A DNA stretch of 17,154 bases from assembly GCA_902779075.1 (NCBI GenBank), contig CACZAK010000102.1, forward strand, positions 1-17,154, in the 5' to 3' direction. This document shows positions 1-6,482 of the stretch, one piece after another. Within the stretch, counting starts at the first letter, position 1, and each line of letters starts with the position of its first letter. The translations under genes and the position numbers were made by a program. The DNA is from an uncultured bacterium. GTDB lineage: Bacteria; Verrucomicrobiota; Kiritimatiellia; RFP12; UBA1067. The notes under the pieces were generated by a model. It was not told where the DNA came from. It searched no databases and saw nothing but the letters and a program-made list of their open reading frames with translations.

Positions 1-1
1 G

Positions 2-2659
2 GAGGAGTCGCTGATCGGCTGGAAGGAATACGAGATGGAGGTGATGCGCGACAAGGCCGGCAACGCCGTGATCGTCTGCTCCATCGAGAACATGGACCCC
101 ATGGGCGTCCACACGGGCGACTCCATTACCGTGGCGCCGATCCTCACGCTCACCGACCGCGAGTACCAGGCGATGCGCGACGACTCCATCAAGGTGCTGG
201 AGAAGATCGGCATCGAGACGGGCGGGTCGAACGTGCAGTGGGCGGTCAATCCGAAGGACGGACGGCGTATCATTATCGAGATGAACCCGCGCGTGTCGCG
301 TTCGTCGGCGCTCGCGTCGAAGGCGACGGGCTTCCCGATCGCGAAGATCGCCGCGCTCCTCGCCGTCGGCTTCACGCTCGACGAAATCACGAACGACATC
401 ACCGGCAAGACGCTCGCCTGCTTCGAGCCCGCGCTGGATTACGTGGTCGTGAAGATCCCGCGCTTCGCGTTCGAGAAGTTCCACGGCGCGGACACGACGC
501 TCGGCACGCAGATGAAGTCCGTCGGCGAGGTCATGGCCATCGGCCGCACGTTCAAGCAGGCCTACTTGAAGGCCGTGCGCTCGCTGGAGGCGCCGCTCAA
601 GTACCACCATGCGGAAACCTACGACCCGTGGTTCAAGCGCGAGCTGGAGGAAATCGAGGCGTTCAGGGGATGGCTGGGCAATTTCCATTTAGCCGCAAAG
701 AACGCAAAGAGCGCAAAGCGGAATGAAAATGAAGAAAAGCTTTGTGGCCTTTGTGATCTTTGTGGCGAAAAAATCAAGGGCTCTGAAGCGGAAATCCTCC
801 GCCAGGCGAAGGTATTCGGCTTCAGCGACCGGGAGATCGCCGAGGCCATCGGCAGCGATGAGATTACGGTGCGGAACAGTCGCATCGCGCTGGGCATCCG
901 CCCGGCGTTCGGCGAGGTCGATACGTGCGCGGGCGAGTTCGCGGCAGTGACGCCGTATTACTACTCGTATTATCTTCCCGGAAAATCCGGAATATCCGGA
1001 AAATCCGGAGAATCCGGAGAATCCGGAAAATCCGGTGGCAAGATCATGGTCTTGGGCGGTGGCCCAAACCGGATCGGGCAGGGCATCGAGTTCGACTGGT
1101 GCTGCTGCCATGCGGCGTTCGCCCTGCGCGCGCGCGGCTATGAGGTGGTGATGGTCAACTCCAACCCCGAGACCGTCTCGACCGACTACGACACCTCCGA
1201 CAAGCTCTACTTCGAGCCGCTGACCTTTGAGGACGTGATGGAGATCTACGACCGCGAAAAGTGCGACGGCGTGATCGTGCAGTACGGGGGACAGACCCCG
1301 CTCAATCTCGCGGAACGGCTTGAGGCGGCGGGCGCGCGGATCGTCGGCACCTCGCCCGCGGACATCGCGCGCGCGGAAGACCGCGACTTCTTCCGCGCGC
1401 TCGTCGCGGAAGTCGGCATGAAGCAGCCCGCGAGCGGCATTGCGCATTCCATCGCGGACGCGCGGCGGATTGCGAATGAAATCGGCTATCCGGTTCTCGT
1501 GCGGCCGTCGTTTGTCCTTGGCGGACGCGGCATGGCAATCGTCTACAAGGAGGCGGAACTCGATTCCTACGTCGCGGAGGCCGTTGCGGCGTCGGAAGGG
1601 AAGCCCATCCTCATCGACAAGTTCCTCGAACACGCGATCGAGCTGGACGTCGACGCCGTCTCGGACGGCGAGACGACGCGCATCGGCGCGATCCTCGAAC
1701 ACATCGAGGCGGCGGGCTGCCATTCGGGCGACGCCGCCGCGATCACGCCGCCGGTCAGCCTGTCGGAGAAGGTCCTGGCGGAGGTGAAGCGCTACACGGA
1801 GGTCTTCGCGCAGCGCCTTCACGTGGTCGGGCTCATGAACCTCCAGCTGGCGGTGAAGGACGACGAAATCTGGATGATCGAGGTCAACCCCCGCGCCTCG
1901 CGGACGGTGCCGTTCGTCTCGAAGGCGACGGGCGTCCCCCTCGCCGATCTCGGAGCCCTCGCAATGGTCGGCGAGAAGATCGGAAGGCCGACATCCGACA
2001 AGTCGACTGTCGAATGTCGCGAGCCGGATGTCGTTGAAGCCAAGCCGCGCTACTACTGCGTCAAGGAGGCGGTGTTCCCCTACGTCAAGTTCCCGGGGGC
2101 GAAAATCACGCTGTCGCCGGAGATGAAATCGACGGGCGAGGTGATGGCGATCGATTTCGACCGCTTCGACGCATACTGCAAAAGCCAGATCGCCTGCGGA
2201 AGTCCCCTGCCGAAGGGCGGTAACGTGTTCCTCTCCGTCCGCGACGAGGACAAGCCGCTAGTTTCCAAGCTCGCGGCGAAACTCACGTCGCTGGGCTTTA
2301 GCGTCTATGCAACGCTCGGCACGTCCACGTATCTGTGGAACAGCGGCGTCGAATCAAAGGCGGCGTTCAGGATCTCGCGCGGGCGGCCAAACGTGGTTGA
2401 CCTCATTCACAAGGGCGAGATCGACTGGGTCGTCAACACGTCCGAATCAGACGGCGAGGCGACAGGAGATTCAGTCCAGCTTCGTTCCTGCGCCGTCGCC
2501 GCCGGCATTCCTGTAACCACGACGCTCGCCGGCTTCGCCGCCGCAGTCGCGGGGCTGGCCGAAGAGCGCGCGGAAAGGTCTGTTTACAGCCTTCAGGAAT
2601 ACCACCTCATCATGCACCCCTACTCGAAGAGCCAGGTCGAGAGCTCGAGCGCCGCCTAG
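2..2659 (+). CDS. carB: Carbamoyl-phosphate synthase large subunit, 5'-truncated by window edge
   Basis: It makes carbamoyl phosphate from ammonia (delivered by CarA), bicarbonate and two ATP, for pyrimidine and arginine synthesis. The frame is already open at base 2, where [14 protein letters not shown] matches the first ATP-grasp half of the family, so the gene begins upstream and the ATG at 35 is internal. Visible landmarks are [20 protein letters not shown] (nt 281-340), the start of the second synthetase half [19 protein letters not shown] (from about nt 1043), YGGQTPL (about nt 1280), the second [18 protein letters not shown] (about nt 1880), and a C-terminal MGS-like regulatory domain from about nt 2225. 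Three repeat-derived segments are read in frame (693-767, 978-1035, 1988-2033), and the oligomerisation region looks shortened. The last residues after QEYH differ from the usual terminus, and a second copy of the gene end lies at 3857-3953. Identity is very secure. Confidence 0.97.
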   Translation, partial: EESLIGWKEYEMEVMRDKAGNAVIVCSIENMDPMGVHTGDSITVAPILTLTDREYQAMRDDSIKVLEKIGIETGGSNVQWAVNPKDGRRIIIEMNPRVSRSSALASKATGFPIAKIAALLAVGFTLDEITNDITGKTLACFEPALDYVVVKIPRFAFEKFHGADTTLGTQMKSVGEVMAIGRTFKQAYLKAVRSLEAPLKYHHAETYDPWFKRELEEIEAFRGWLGNFHLAAKNAKSAKRNENEEKLCGLCDLCGEKIKGSEAEILRQAKVFGFSDREIAEAIGSDEITVRNSRIALGIRPAFGEVDTCAGEFAAVTPYYYSYYLPGKSGISGKSGESGESGKSGGKIMVLGGGPNRIGQGIEFDWCCCHAAFALRARGYEVVMVNSNPETVSTDYDTSDKLYFEPLTFEDVMEIYDREKCDGVIVQYGGQTPLNLAERLEAAGARIVGTSPADIARAEDRDFFRALVAEVGMKQPASGIAHSIADARRIANEIGYPVLVRPSFVLGGRGMAIVYKEAELDSYVAEAVAASEGKPILIDKFLEHAIELDVDAVSDGETTRIGAILEHIEAAGCHSGDAAAITPPVSLSEKVLAEVKRYTEVFAQRLHVVGLMNLQLAVKDDEIWMIEVNPRASRTVPFVSKATGVPLADLGALAMVGEKIGRPTSDKSTVECREPDVVEAKPRYYCVKEAVFPYVKFPGAKITLSPEMKSTGEVMAIDFDRFDAYCKSQIACGSPLPKGGNVFLSVRDEDKPLVSKLAAKLTSLGFSVYATLGTSTYLWNSGVESKAAFRISRGRPNVVDLIHKGEIDWVVNTSESDGEATGDSVQLRSCAVAAGIPVTTTLAGFAAAVAGLAEERAERSVYSLQEYHLIMHPYSKSQVESSSAA
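693..767. repeat. Imperfect inverted repeat of 9-bp units, read in frame inside carB
   Basis: The left arm (693-718) is three units of the form CGCAAAG plus two bases. The right arm (740-767) is three units of the form CTTTGTGNN, its imperfect reverse complement. A purine-rich spacer of about 21 bases separates them. Because the unit is 9 bp, each arm encodes a three-residue periodic peptide: AKNAKSAKR on the left and LCGLCDLCG on the right. E. coli CarB, recalled from memory, has no corresponding segment, so this is an insertion in the linker after the first ATP-grasp domain. The element could fold into a hairpin in DNA or RNA. Confidence 0.85.
978..1035. repeat. Tandem 9-bp repeat, six units, coding for (G-K/I/E-S)6 in carB
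   Basis: Six consecutive 9-bp units starting at 978 follow the pattern CCGG(A)NNAT, and a seventh begins at 1032. The variants are ccggaaaat, ccggaatat and ccggagaat. In the carB frame they encode [18 protein letters not shown], a flexible Gly/Ser linker placed just before the second synthetase half ([15 protein letters not shown]). Units of three codons allow copy number to change without a frameshift. Confidence 0.88.
1988..2033. repeat. GACATCCGACA / TGTCGAATGTCG-type repeat inserted in carB
   Basis: CGACATCCG (1989-1997) is the exact reverse complement of CGGATGTCG (2025-2033). Between them lie GTCGAC and TGTCGAATGTCG (2008-2019). The encoded stretch, about [19 protein letters not shown], sits where recalled CarB homologues have a short loop before the conserved YYSVKE-like segment ([10 protein letters not shown] here). 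The 12-mer TGTCGAATGTCG and the 9-mer CGGATGTCG both recur at 7566-7581, before and at the start of udg, so this is a dispersed family. Confidence 0.75.
2521..2606 (+). repeat. Direct repeat copy 1 of the carB 3' end (flanks the cassette)
   Basis: This 86-base segment of the carB C-terminal coding region recurs at 3857-3942 with three mismatches (83/86 identical). It encodes the [16 protein letters not shown]...SLQEYH region of the MGS-like domain. The offset between copies is 1336 bp. The two copies diverge abruptly after the shared ACCACC. Confidence 0.95.
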
Positions 2660-2824
2660 AGAGCCGCGTCTCACTATGGTAATCGGAAGTCCTTTCGCCT
2701 GGCGATAGGGAGCCTATGTCCAGCTGTATGCCGCCACATCATCATGGAGAGTGATTCATGACATTCGGACTCGAGGGCTGGATTAGAAAGCGATCGGCTA
2801 GCATGATGAATGTGGTCACCCTTA

Positions 2825-2853
2825 TTGCCACGGGCGGCGGTTTGTGGTAAACT
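2825..2853 (+). promoter_or_regulatory. Probable promoter of the DUF3791/DUF3990 cassette
   Basis: A -35 of TTGCCA (2825-2830) and a -10 of TAAACT (2848-2853) are separated by exactly 17 bp. It lies 42 bp upstream of the first cassette ORF. Apart from this promoter, the stretch 2660-2895 shows only a marginal small ORF (2758-2850), which I do not accept. No intrinsic terminator with a T-run is visible after carB, so read-through from carB is also possible. Confidence 0.5.
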
Positions 2854-2895
2854 AGCCACGTTTTCCGTTGGGGAACCTGCGGAGAATATCCTGCA

Positions 2896-3135
2896 ATGCC
2901 GCAAGATGAGGACCGAATGACTAATGGTGACCAGCTGACCTTTGTGGTTTTCCTGATACACGCTTTGAAAGAAGCGTGGGGTGTTGGTGCGCCCAAGGTC
3001 TATTCGCTTCTTAAGAAGTCTGGTGCATTGGACAAATATATTGTGCCGTTTTACGATGTTCTGCACACCTGCGGGAAGAATTATCTGGTTGAGGACATAA
3101 CTGGTTACCTTGCGGATAGGGGATATGCAACATGA
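2896..3135 (+). CDS. DUF3791-like small protein, first gene of cassette
   Basis: This is a 79-residue protein. Its C-terminal half, FYDVLHTCGKNYLVEDITGYL, matches what I remember of the DUF3791 family signature (Y-D-V-L-H-T, then G-K-x-Y-x-V-E-D-I). The N-terminal half (LTFVVFLIHALKEAWG...VYSLLKKSGAL) is helical and also typical of that family. The function is not established; members usually sit beside DUF3990 genes. Two starts compete: ATG 2896, with GGAGA 10 bases upstream, and ATG 2917, with GAGGA 4 bases upstream, giving 72 residues; the latter fits the family's N-terminus slightly better. Its TGA overlaps the next gene's start (ATGA, 3132-3135), implying translational coupling. Base composition is clearly more AT-rich than the surrounding genes. 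Confidence 0.75.
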   Translation: MPQDEDRMTNGDQLTFVVFLIHALKEAWGVGAPKVYSLLKKSGALDKYIVPFYDVLHTCGKNYLVEDITGYLADRGYAT

Positions 3136-3617
3136 CGGTTTTTCACGGTTCCGTGTGCGAAGTGCGATGCCCTGACCTCTCTCGATCAAAGAGGTACATA
3201 GATTTCGGGCCGGGATTCTATGTTACGGACATTCAGCGGCAGGCCGAACGTTGGGCCAGGCGGAAGGCCGCTAGATTCGGGGGAAAGGCAATCGTTTCGA
3301 CATATTCACTGAACGAAGATTGGCTTGGCTACAGGGTTAAGACATTTCCTGAAGCGAGCAAGGAGTGGTTGGATTTTGTCTGTGATTGCAGAAACGGGTT
3401 GACCCCATATCTGTCATACGACATCATCAGTGGCAAAGTCGCGAACGACAGAGTGTTTCAGGCCATTGACATGTATCGTCGTGGGATCTGGGACGAGAAT
3501 AGGACGCTTCAGGAAATCACATACTATGAGGACAGCAGCCAAATCGCGATAAATAACGCCGAGGCGATATCGGCACTGCTCACATTCACCGGATCGTATG
3601 AGGTTAACAATGACTGA
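3132..3617 (+). CDS. DUF3990-family protein, putative ADP-ribosyltransferase-fold effector
   Basis: This is a 161-residue protein with the arrangement I associate with DUF3990: an N-terminal VFHGS (His5), then DFGPGFYVT with Tyr30 followed by a helix of the type QRQAERWARRKA, then YDIISGKVANDRVFQAI in the C-terminal half. The H...G-F-Y-x-T pattern resembles the NAD-binding core of ART/PARP-like folds, so an ADP-ribosyltransferase role, possibly as a toxin or effector, is an inference. The third catalytic acidic residue cannot be assigned by eye. No signal peptide or membrane segment is visible, so it is probably cytoplasmic. AGGGGA (3118-3123) lies 8 bases before the ATG, which also overlaps the preceding stop (ATGA). 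Family assignment is fairly confident; activity is not. Confidence 0.75.
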   Translation: MTVFHGSVCEVRCPDLSRSKRYIDFGPGFYVTDIQRQAERWARRKAARFGGKAIVSTYSLNEDWLGYRVKTFPEASKEWLDFVCDCRNGLTPYLSYDIISGKVANDRVFQAIDMYRRGIWDENRTLQEITYYEDSSQIAINNAEAISALLTFTGSYEVNND

Positions 3618-3840
3618 CGTTACCTCGTTATACAAAGAACGGCTTGAGGAAGACATAATCTCCAAATTGGCGGAGATCAAGGGAATCGGACTGTCCGATG
3701 CAATGGATGCATATTACCGAAGTCGTCTTGCCAAACAGATCGATAGTGGTGCGTTTGGCATCCAGTATCTTTCCGCCGACTATCTTGTCGATGATCTCAT
3801 CACGAACGAACCAGAATTATTTTCAACCGGGCCAACATGA
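3610..3840 (+). CDS. Small hypothetical protein, third gene of the DUF3791/DUF3990 cassette
   Basis: I chose ATG 3610 because gagg at 3600-3603 precedes it by 6 bases. The in-frame ATG 3598 would add four residues. The 76-residue product begins MTDVTSLYKERLEEDIISKL, continues with an amphipathic helix (KGIGLSDAMDAYYRSRLAKQI) and ends near QYLSADYLVDDLITNE. Its start overlaps the DUF3990 stop (ATGACTGA). I recall proteins of this size and helical pattern beside DUF3990 genes, but I cannot name a family. By position and size it could be a partner or antidote of the DUF3990 protein, which is inference only. Its own stop overlaps the ATG of the carB-tail ORF at 3837. Confidence 0.65.
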   Translation: MTDVTSLYKERLEEDIISKLAEIKGIGLSDAMDAYYRSRLAKQIDSGAFGIQYLSADYLVDDLITNEPELFSTGPT

Positions 3841-3953
3841 CGGGAACCTCCACGAGGACGCTCGCGGGCTTCGCCGCCGCCGTCGCGGGGCTGGCCGAAG
3901 AACGCGCGGAAAGGTCTGTTTACAGCCTTCAGGAATACCACCGTCAAAATTGA
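3837..3953 (+). pseudogene. carB 3'-end fragment, open as a 38-residue coupled mini-ORF
   Basis: This ORF opens with an ATG overlapping the previous stop (ATGA, 3837-3840) and reads [20 protein letters not shown] and onward to SLQEYHRQN-stop. From Thr/Leu onward it is the C-terminal end of the carB MGS-like domain in the correct frame. It ends with a terminus resembling E. coli CarB (QEMHAQIK, recalled). All three differences from the upstream copy within the 86-bp match are synonymous. The simplest reading is a displaced original carB tail left after insertion of the cassette. The alternative is a fourth cassette ORF carrying a carB tail. No clear Shine-Dalgarno sequence is present, so any translation would rely on coupling. 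Confidence 0.75.
3857..3942 (+). repeat. Direct repeat copy 2 of the carB 3' end
   Basis: It matches 2521-2606 at 83 of 86 positions. The differences are at 2530/3866 (C/G), 2545/3881 (A/C) and 2566/3902 (G/A). Upstream of 3857 weaker similarity continues (CCACGA at 2517-2522 and 3850-3855) with a 3-base in-frame insertion in this copy. The repeat pair brackets the cassette. Confidence 0.95.
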
Positions 3954-3981
3954 CTTGGTATCAATCGGCGCGTCCAGATTA

Positions 3982-3990
3982 TGGTATAAT
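3982..3990 (+). promoter_or_regulatory. Extended -10 promoter for the lipoprotein gene
   Basis: A consensus TATAAT (3985-3990) is preceded by TGG, giving the extended -10 form TGnTATAAT. I find no good -35 at 16-18 bp spacing. The element ends 7 bases before the ATG at 3998, so transcription would begin at or just before the start codon. Confidence 0.65.
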
Positions 3991-3997
3991 ACGCGCC

Positions 3998-4498
3998 ATG
4001 ACACTGCGTATCATATCACTTGCGGCGGTGGCGTTCCTTGCGGGGTGCGCCTCCTTTGAACCTCTTCGCTCCACGCGATTCGTGGACGACGAAAACAACT
4101 ACCTCCACGTTGACTACGGACGCGATACGAAGGACCATGAGTCCGTCGCCATCCTCGACAACGGCGTGCGCTGGCCTTTCAAGACCAAGAACATGGTGCG
4201 GGTTGAGCTGCCGGACGGTACCAGCTTCATCGCCTACCAGAACCTTGCGCCCGCCGGCAACCTGTACAAGACGGAGAACGAGGAGTGGGAGTTTTTCGAA
4301 AGCGGAGCGGGCTGCATCGTGGCGCGTCTCGCAAAAGACCGTTCCGGCTACGTTCCGCTTTTCCGCGGATCGCTCTGCGCGACGGTCCGCAACCCCGTCA
4401 ACACCAAGCGCGACCGCATACGCAACGGCGGTTCAACGCCACATGGCTTCGGGCGCGACGTCAACGGTCCGCGCGAAGTGACGAACGAGAGGAAGTGA
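3998..4498 (+). CDS. Predicted lipoprotein of unknown function
   Basis: The N-terminus MTLRIISLAAVAFLAGC is a typical lipoprotein signal peptide with lipobox LAGC and modified Cys17, so the 166-residue product should be membrane-anchored outside the cytoplasm. The mature part is hydrophilic, with alternating aromatic and charged strands (for example VRVELPDGTSFIAYQNLAP), suggesting a small beta-rich domain. I do not recognise a family. The start is set by the signal peptide and by the promoter directly upstream; there is no Shine-Dalgarno sequence, consistent with leaderless translation. The stop overlaps the trmJ start by one base (TGATG at 4496-4500), so the two are probably cotranscribed. 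It appears to be the original downstream neighbour of carB before the cassette arrived. Confidence 0.85.
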   Translation: MTLRIISLAAVAFLAGCASFEPLRSTRFVDDENNYLHVDYGRDTKDHESVAILDNGVRWPFKTKNMVRVELPDGTSFIAYQNLAPAGNLYKTENEEWEFFESGAGCIVARLAKDRSGYVPLFRGSLCATVRNPVNTKRDRIRNGGSTPHGFGRDVNGPREVTNERK

Positions 4499-5256
4499 TG
4501 ATGAATCCCCTTGACAACATCAAGGTGGTGCTGGTCGGTACGCTCTACACCGGCAACGTGGGAAGCGCCTGCCGCGCCATGGCCAACATGGGCTTTCACC
4601 ACCTCGTGCTTGCTGCACCCAATCTCCAGAACTCCTGGGACGAGGGCGAGCGAATGGCAGTACACGCCACCGACATCATACGCGACCGCGTGGAGACCGC
4701 CACGTTCGAGGAGGCCGTCGCGGACTGCGTGGCCGTTGTCGGCACCACTGCTCGCGGCGGGCTCTACCGTCAGCACGTGAAGGCCCCGCGCGACTGTGCG
4801 GCGGAGATTCTCTCTATTGCCGCCACGGGTCCCGTGGCGCTCGTATTCGGCCGCGAGGACAAGGGACTCCTCAACGAGGAGGTTGCGCAATGCACGCACC
4901 TCATCCGCATCCCCGTGGACGAAGGCTACACATCCATCAACCTCGCGCAGGCGGTTCTCATTACCTGCTACGAGTTCTTCACCGCCACCGGCAGCTACCA
5001 GCCGCCGCACGAGAAGGCGCCGCCCGCGCCGCAGGCGCAGAAGATGCAGCTCATGAAGAACTGGCAGACCATGCTGCAGGACATTGGGTTCATGAACGAG
5101 AAGCAGACGGAGCACATGATGCAGGGCATCCACCGCATCTTCTCGCGCGGCGTGCAGACGCGCGACGACGCGGCGATCATGCTCGGCGTGGCGCGCCAGG
5201 CTCTCTGGGCTCACCACAATCCCGCGCTTGAAGGGCGCAAGCCATCCATCGGCTGA
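4498..5256 (+). CDS. trmJ: tRNA (cytidine/uridine-2'-O-)-methyltransferase TrmJ-like
   Basis: This is a SPOUT-class, S-adenosylmethionine-dependent enzyme expected to methylate the ribose of nucleotide 32 in the tRNA anticodon loop. The 252-residue product shows the family motifs: NVGSACRAMANMGF (about 20-33), the trefoil-knot motif ALVFGREDKGLLNEE (about 114-128), and IPVDEGYTSINLAQAV (about 138-153). A C-terminal helical extension (QLMKNWQTMLQDIGFMNEKQ) matches the TrmJ tail. The start at ATG 4498 follows GAGAGGAAG closely and overlaps the preceding stop; ATG 4501 is a close alternative. TrmJ is favoured over other TrmH-like members by length and C-terminal tail, but substrate specificity is inferred from family. 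Confidence 0.88.
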   Translation: MMNPLDNIKVVLVGTLYTGNVGSACRAMANMGFHHLVLAAPNLQNSWDEGERMAVHATDIIRDRVETATFEEAVADCVAVVGTTARGGLYRQHVKAPRDCAAEILSIAATGPVALVFGREDKGLLNEEVAQCTHLIRIPVDEGYTSINLAQAVLITCYEFFTATGSYQPPHEKAPPAPQAQKMQLMKNWQTMLQDIGFMNEKQTEHMMQGIHRIFSRGVQTRDDAAIMLGVARQALWAHHNPALEGRKPSIG

Positions 5257-5260
5257 GATT

Positions 5261-5827
5261 ATGTTTCGGACCGGACGCAACTTCATCGACGGCATCGAGG
5301 TCGACGTCGTCCGCAAGCGCGTCCGGCGCATAAACGTCCGCGTTTCCGCGGACGGCGTGATTCACCTCTCCATCCCCGCCTGGGGCTGCACGATTGCAGA
5401 AGGGGAGACTTTCCTTCGTGCCAACTGGAAATGGGCTGTCGCAGCCCGCGCAAGGGCCATCGCGCGCCGAGCAGCCGCGCCACCGCCGCCCACGCCGGAG
5501 CAAGTGCAGTCCTTCGCCGTCCGCCTCGGACAGATCCATGCCGACTGGTGCGCGCGCCTCGGCGAACCAGGCGTGACATGGAAGCTCCGTTCGATGAAGA
5601 CGCTTTGGGGGTCGTGTCACTTCCGAAAGCGCCATGTCACCTACAGCCGCGAGCTTGCGCGCGTCCCAGAAGAGCTTGCCGAATACGTCGTAGTGCACGA
5701 GCTCACGCACCTGCGCGTGCCCAACCACGGCCCCGCGTTCTACGCGCTCATGGACGTCCGTCTGCCCGGCTGGCGCGCGCTCCGCCGCGCGCTCAACAGA
5801 CGCCCGCCCGCCACGCCTTCGCGCTGA
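5261..5827 (+). CDS. YgjP/SprT-like M48-type metal-dependent hydrolase
   Basis: The 188-residue product carries the zinc-metallopeptidase motif HELTH (146-150) with a third ligand candidate His156 (HELTHLRVPNHGPAF). The family's LWGSC motif (about 115-119) lies ahead of it, as in the YgjP group (DUF45). The substrate of this family is not known to me. The N-terminal part (RRINVRVSADGVIHLSIP) is the usual beta-rich lead-in. A TTG start at 5228 would overlap trmJ; ATG 5261, four bases after the trmJ stop, is preferred because it begins right at the family's conserved start. No signal peptide is seen, so it is cytoplasmic. Probably cotranscribed with trmJ. Confidence 0.85.
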   Translation: MFRTGRNFIDGIEVDVVRKRVRRINVRVSADGVIHLSIPAWGCTIAEGETFLRANWKWAVAARARAIARRAAAPPPPTPEQVQSFAVRLGQIHADWCARLGEPGVTWKLRSMKTLWGSCHFRKRHVTYSRELARVPEELAEYVVVHELTHLRVPNHGPAFYALMDVRLPGWRALRRALNRRPPATPSR

Positions 5828-5841
5828 CGGGCACTTTCGGC

Positions 5842-5871
5842 TTGCCCTGTGGGGGCGTTTTCGTGTATAAT
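5842..5871 (+). promoter_or_regulatory. Promoter of efp-galE
   Basis: A -35 of TTGCCC (5842-5847), an 18-bp spacer and a perfect -10 TATAAT (5866-5871) lie 33 bases before the efp ATG. A strong Shine-Dalgarno AAGGAG (5893-5898) follows. A weak stem GGGCA/TGCCC lies just upstream but has no T-run, so I do not call a terminator. Confidence 0.7.
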
Positions 5872-5904
5872 ACACACCATGTTTTCACAAAGAAGGAGTA
5901 AAAA

Positions 5905-6480
5905 ATGGGCGATGTAATCGGTGCGGGCGAACTGCACAAAGGCGTAAAGCTGCTGATCGACGGCGAGCCGTGGGAAATCACGGAGTTCGACTTCTCGAAG
6001 CCGGGCAAGGGCCAGGCCATCTACAACTGCAAGCTGCGCAACATGATCACGGGCGGCGGCATGAGCCGCAGCTACCGTTCGGGCGACAAGTTCGAGCGTC
6101 CCGAGCTGTTGCAGCGGTCGGTCACGTATTCCTACGACGACGGTTCGGCGTTCGTGTTCACGGACGAGAACTTCGAGGAGATCCGCGTGACGCCCGAGGT
6201 GATGGGCGACAAGAAGTACTTCCTCATGGACGAGATGGAAGTGAAGGCGCTGTTCTTCAACGACAAGGTGATCGGCGTGGACCTCCCGCAGCTCGTCGAG
6301 CGCAAGGTCATCAAGGTCGAGCCCGGCGTTAAGGGCAACACCGCGAGCGGCAAGGTCACTAAGCCCGCCACGGTCGAGGGCGGCTACGTGTGCGCCGTCC
6401 CGCTCTTCATCAACGAGGGTGACGTGATCCGCATCAACACCGAGACTGGCGACTACAACGACCGCATCTCTACCAGGTAG
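5905..6480 (+). CDS. efp: Translation elongation factor P
   Basis: EF-P binds between the ribosomal P and E sites and rescues stalling at consecutive prolines. The 191-residue length is standard. The three beta-barrel domains are recognisable: the N-terminal KOW-like domain with the loop KPGKGQA, where Lys35 is the usual modified residue; an OB domain starting near [10 protein letters not shown]; and a C-terminal OB domain ending [20 protein letters not shown], the family's signature. The modification pathway cannot be told from the window because no epmA/epmB or other modifying gene is present. It has its own promoter and a strong ribosome-binding site, fitting an abundant factor. galE follows two bases after the stop. 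Confidence 0.97.
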   Translation: MGDVIGAGELHKGVKLLIDGEPWEITEFDFSKPGKGQAIYNCKLRNMITGGGMSRSYRSGDKFERPELLQRSVTYSYDDGSAFVFTDENFEEIRVTPEVMGDKKYFLMDEMEVKALFFNDKVIGVDLPQLVERKVIKVEPGVKGNTASGKVTKPATVEGGYVCAVPLFINEGDVIRINTETGDYNDRISTR

Positions 6481-6482
6481 CC

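Noticed and set aside
978..1035. Short regularly spaced repeats considered as a CRISPR array
   Set aside because: The units are 9 bp, contiguous, without spacers, and translated inside carB.
689..1822. 377-codon open frame on the - strand across carB
   Set aside because: It is a shadow of carB. The periodic GFSGFSG segment is only the 9-bp tandem repeat read backwards.
2758..2850. 30-residue + strand ORF (MTFGLEGWIRKRSASMMNVV...) with GGAGAG upstream
   Set aside because: It overlaps the proposed cassette promoter and is too short to judge without homologues. I cannot exclude a leader or small toxin, but do not annotate it.
2674..3189. 171-codon - strand ORF covering the start of the cassette
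   Set aside because: It runs antisense to the DUF3791 gene, has no family motif and no matching promoter; the + strand genes explain the region better.
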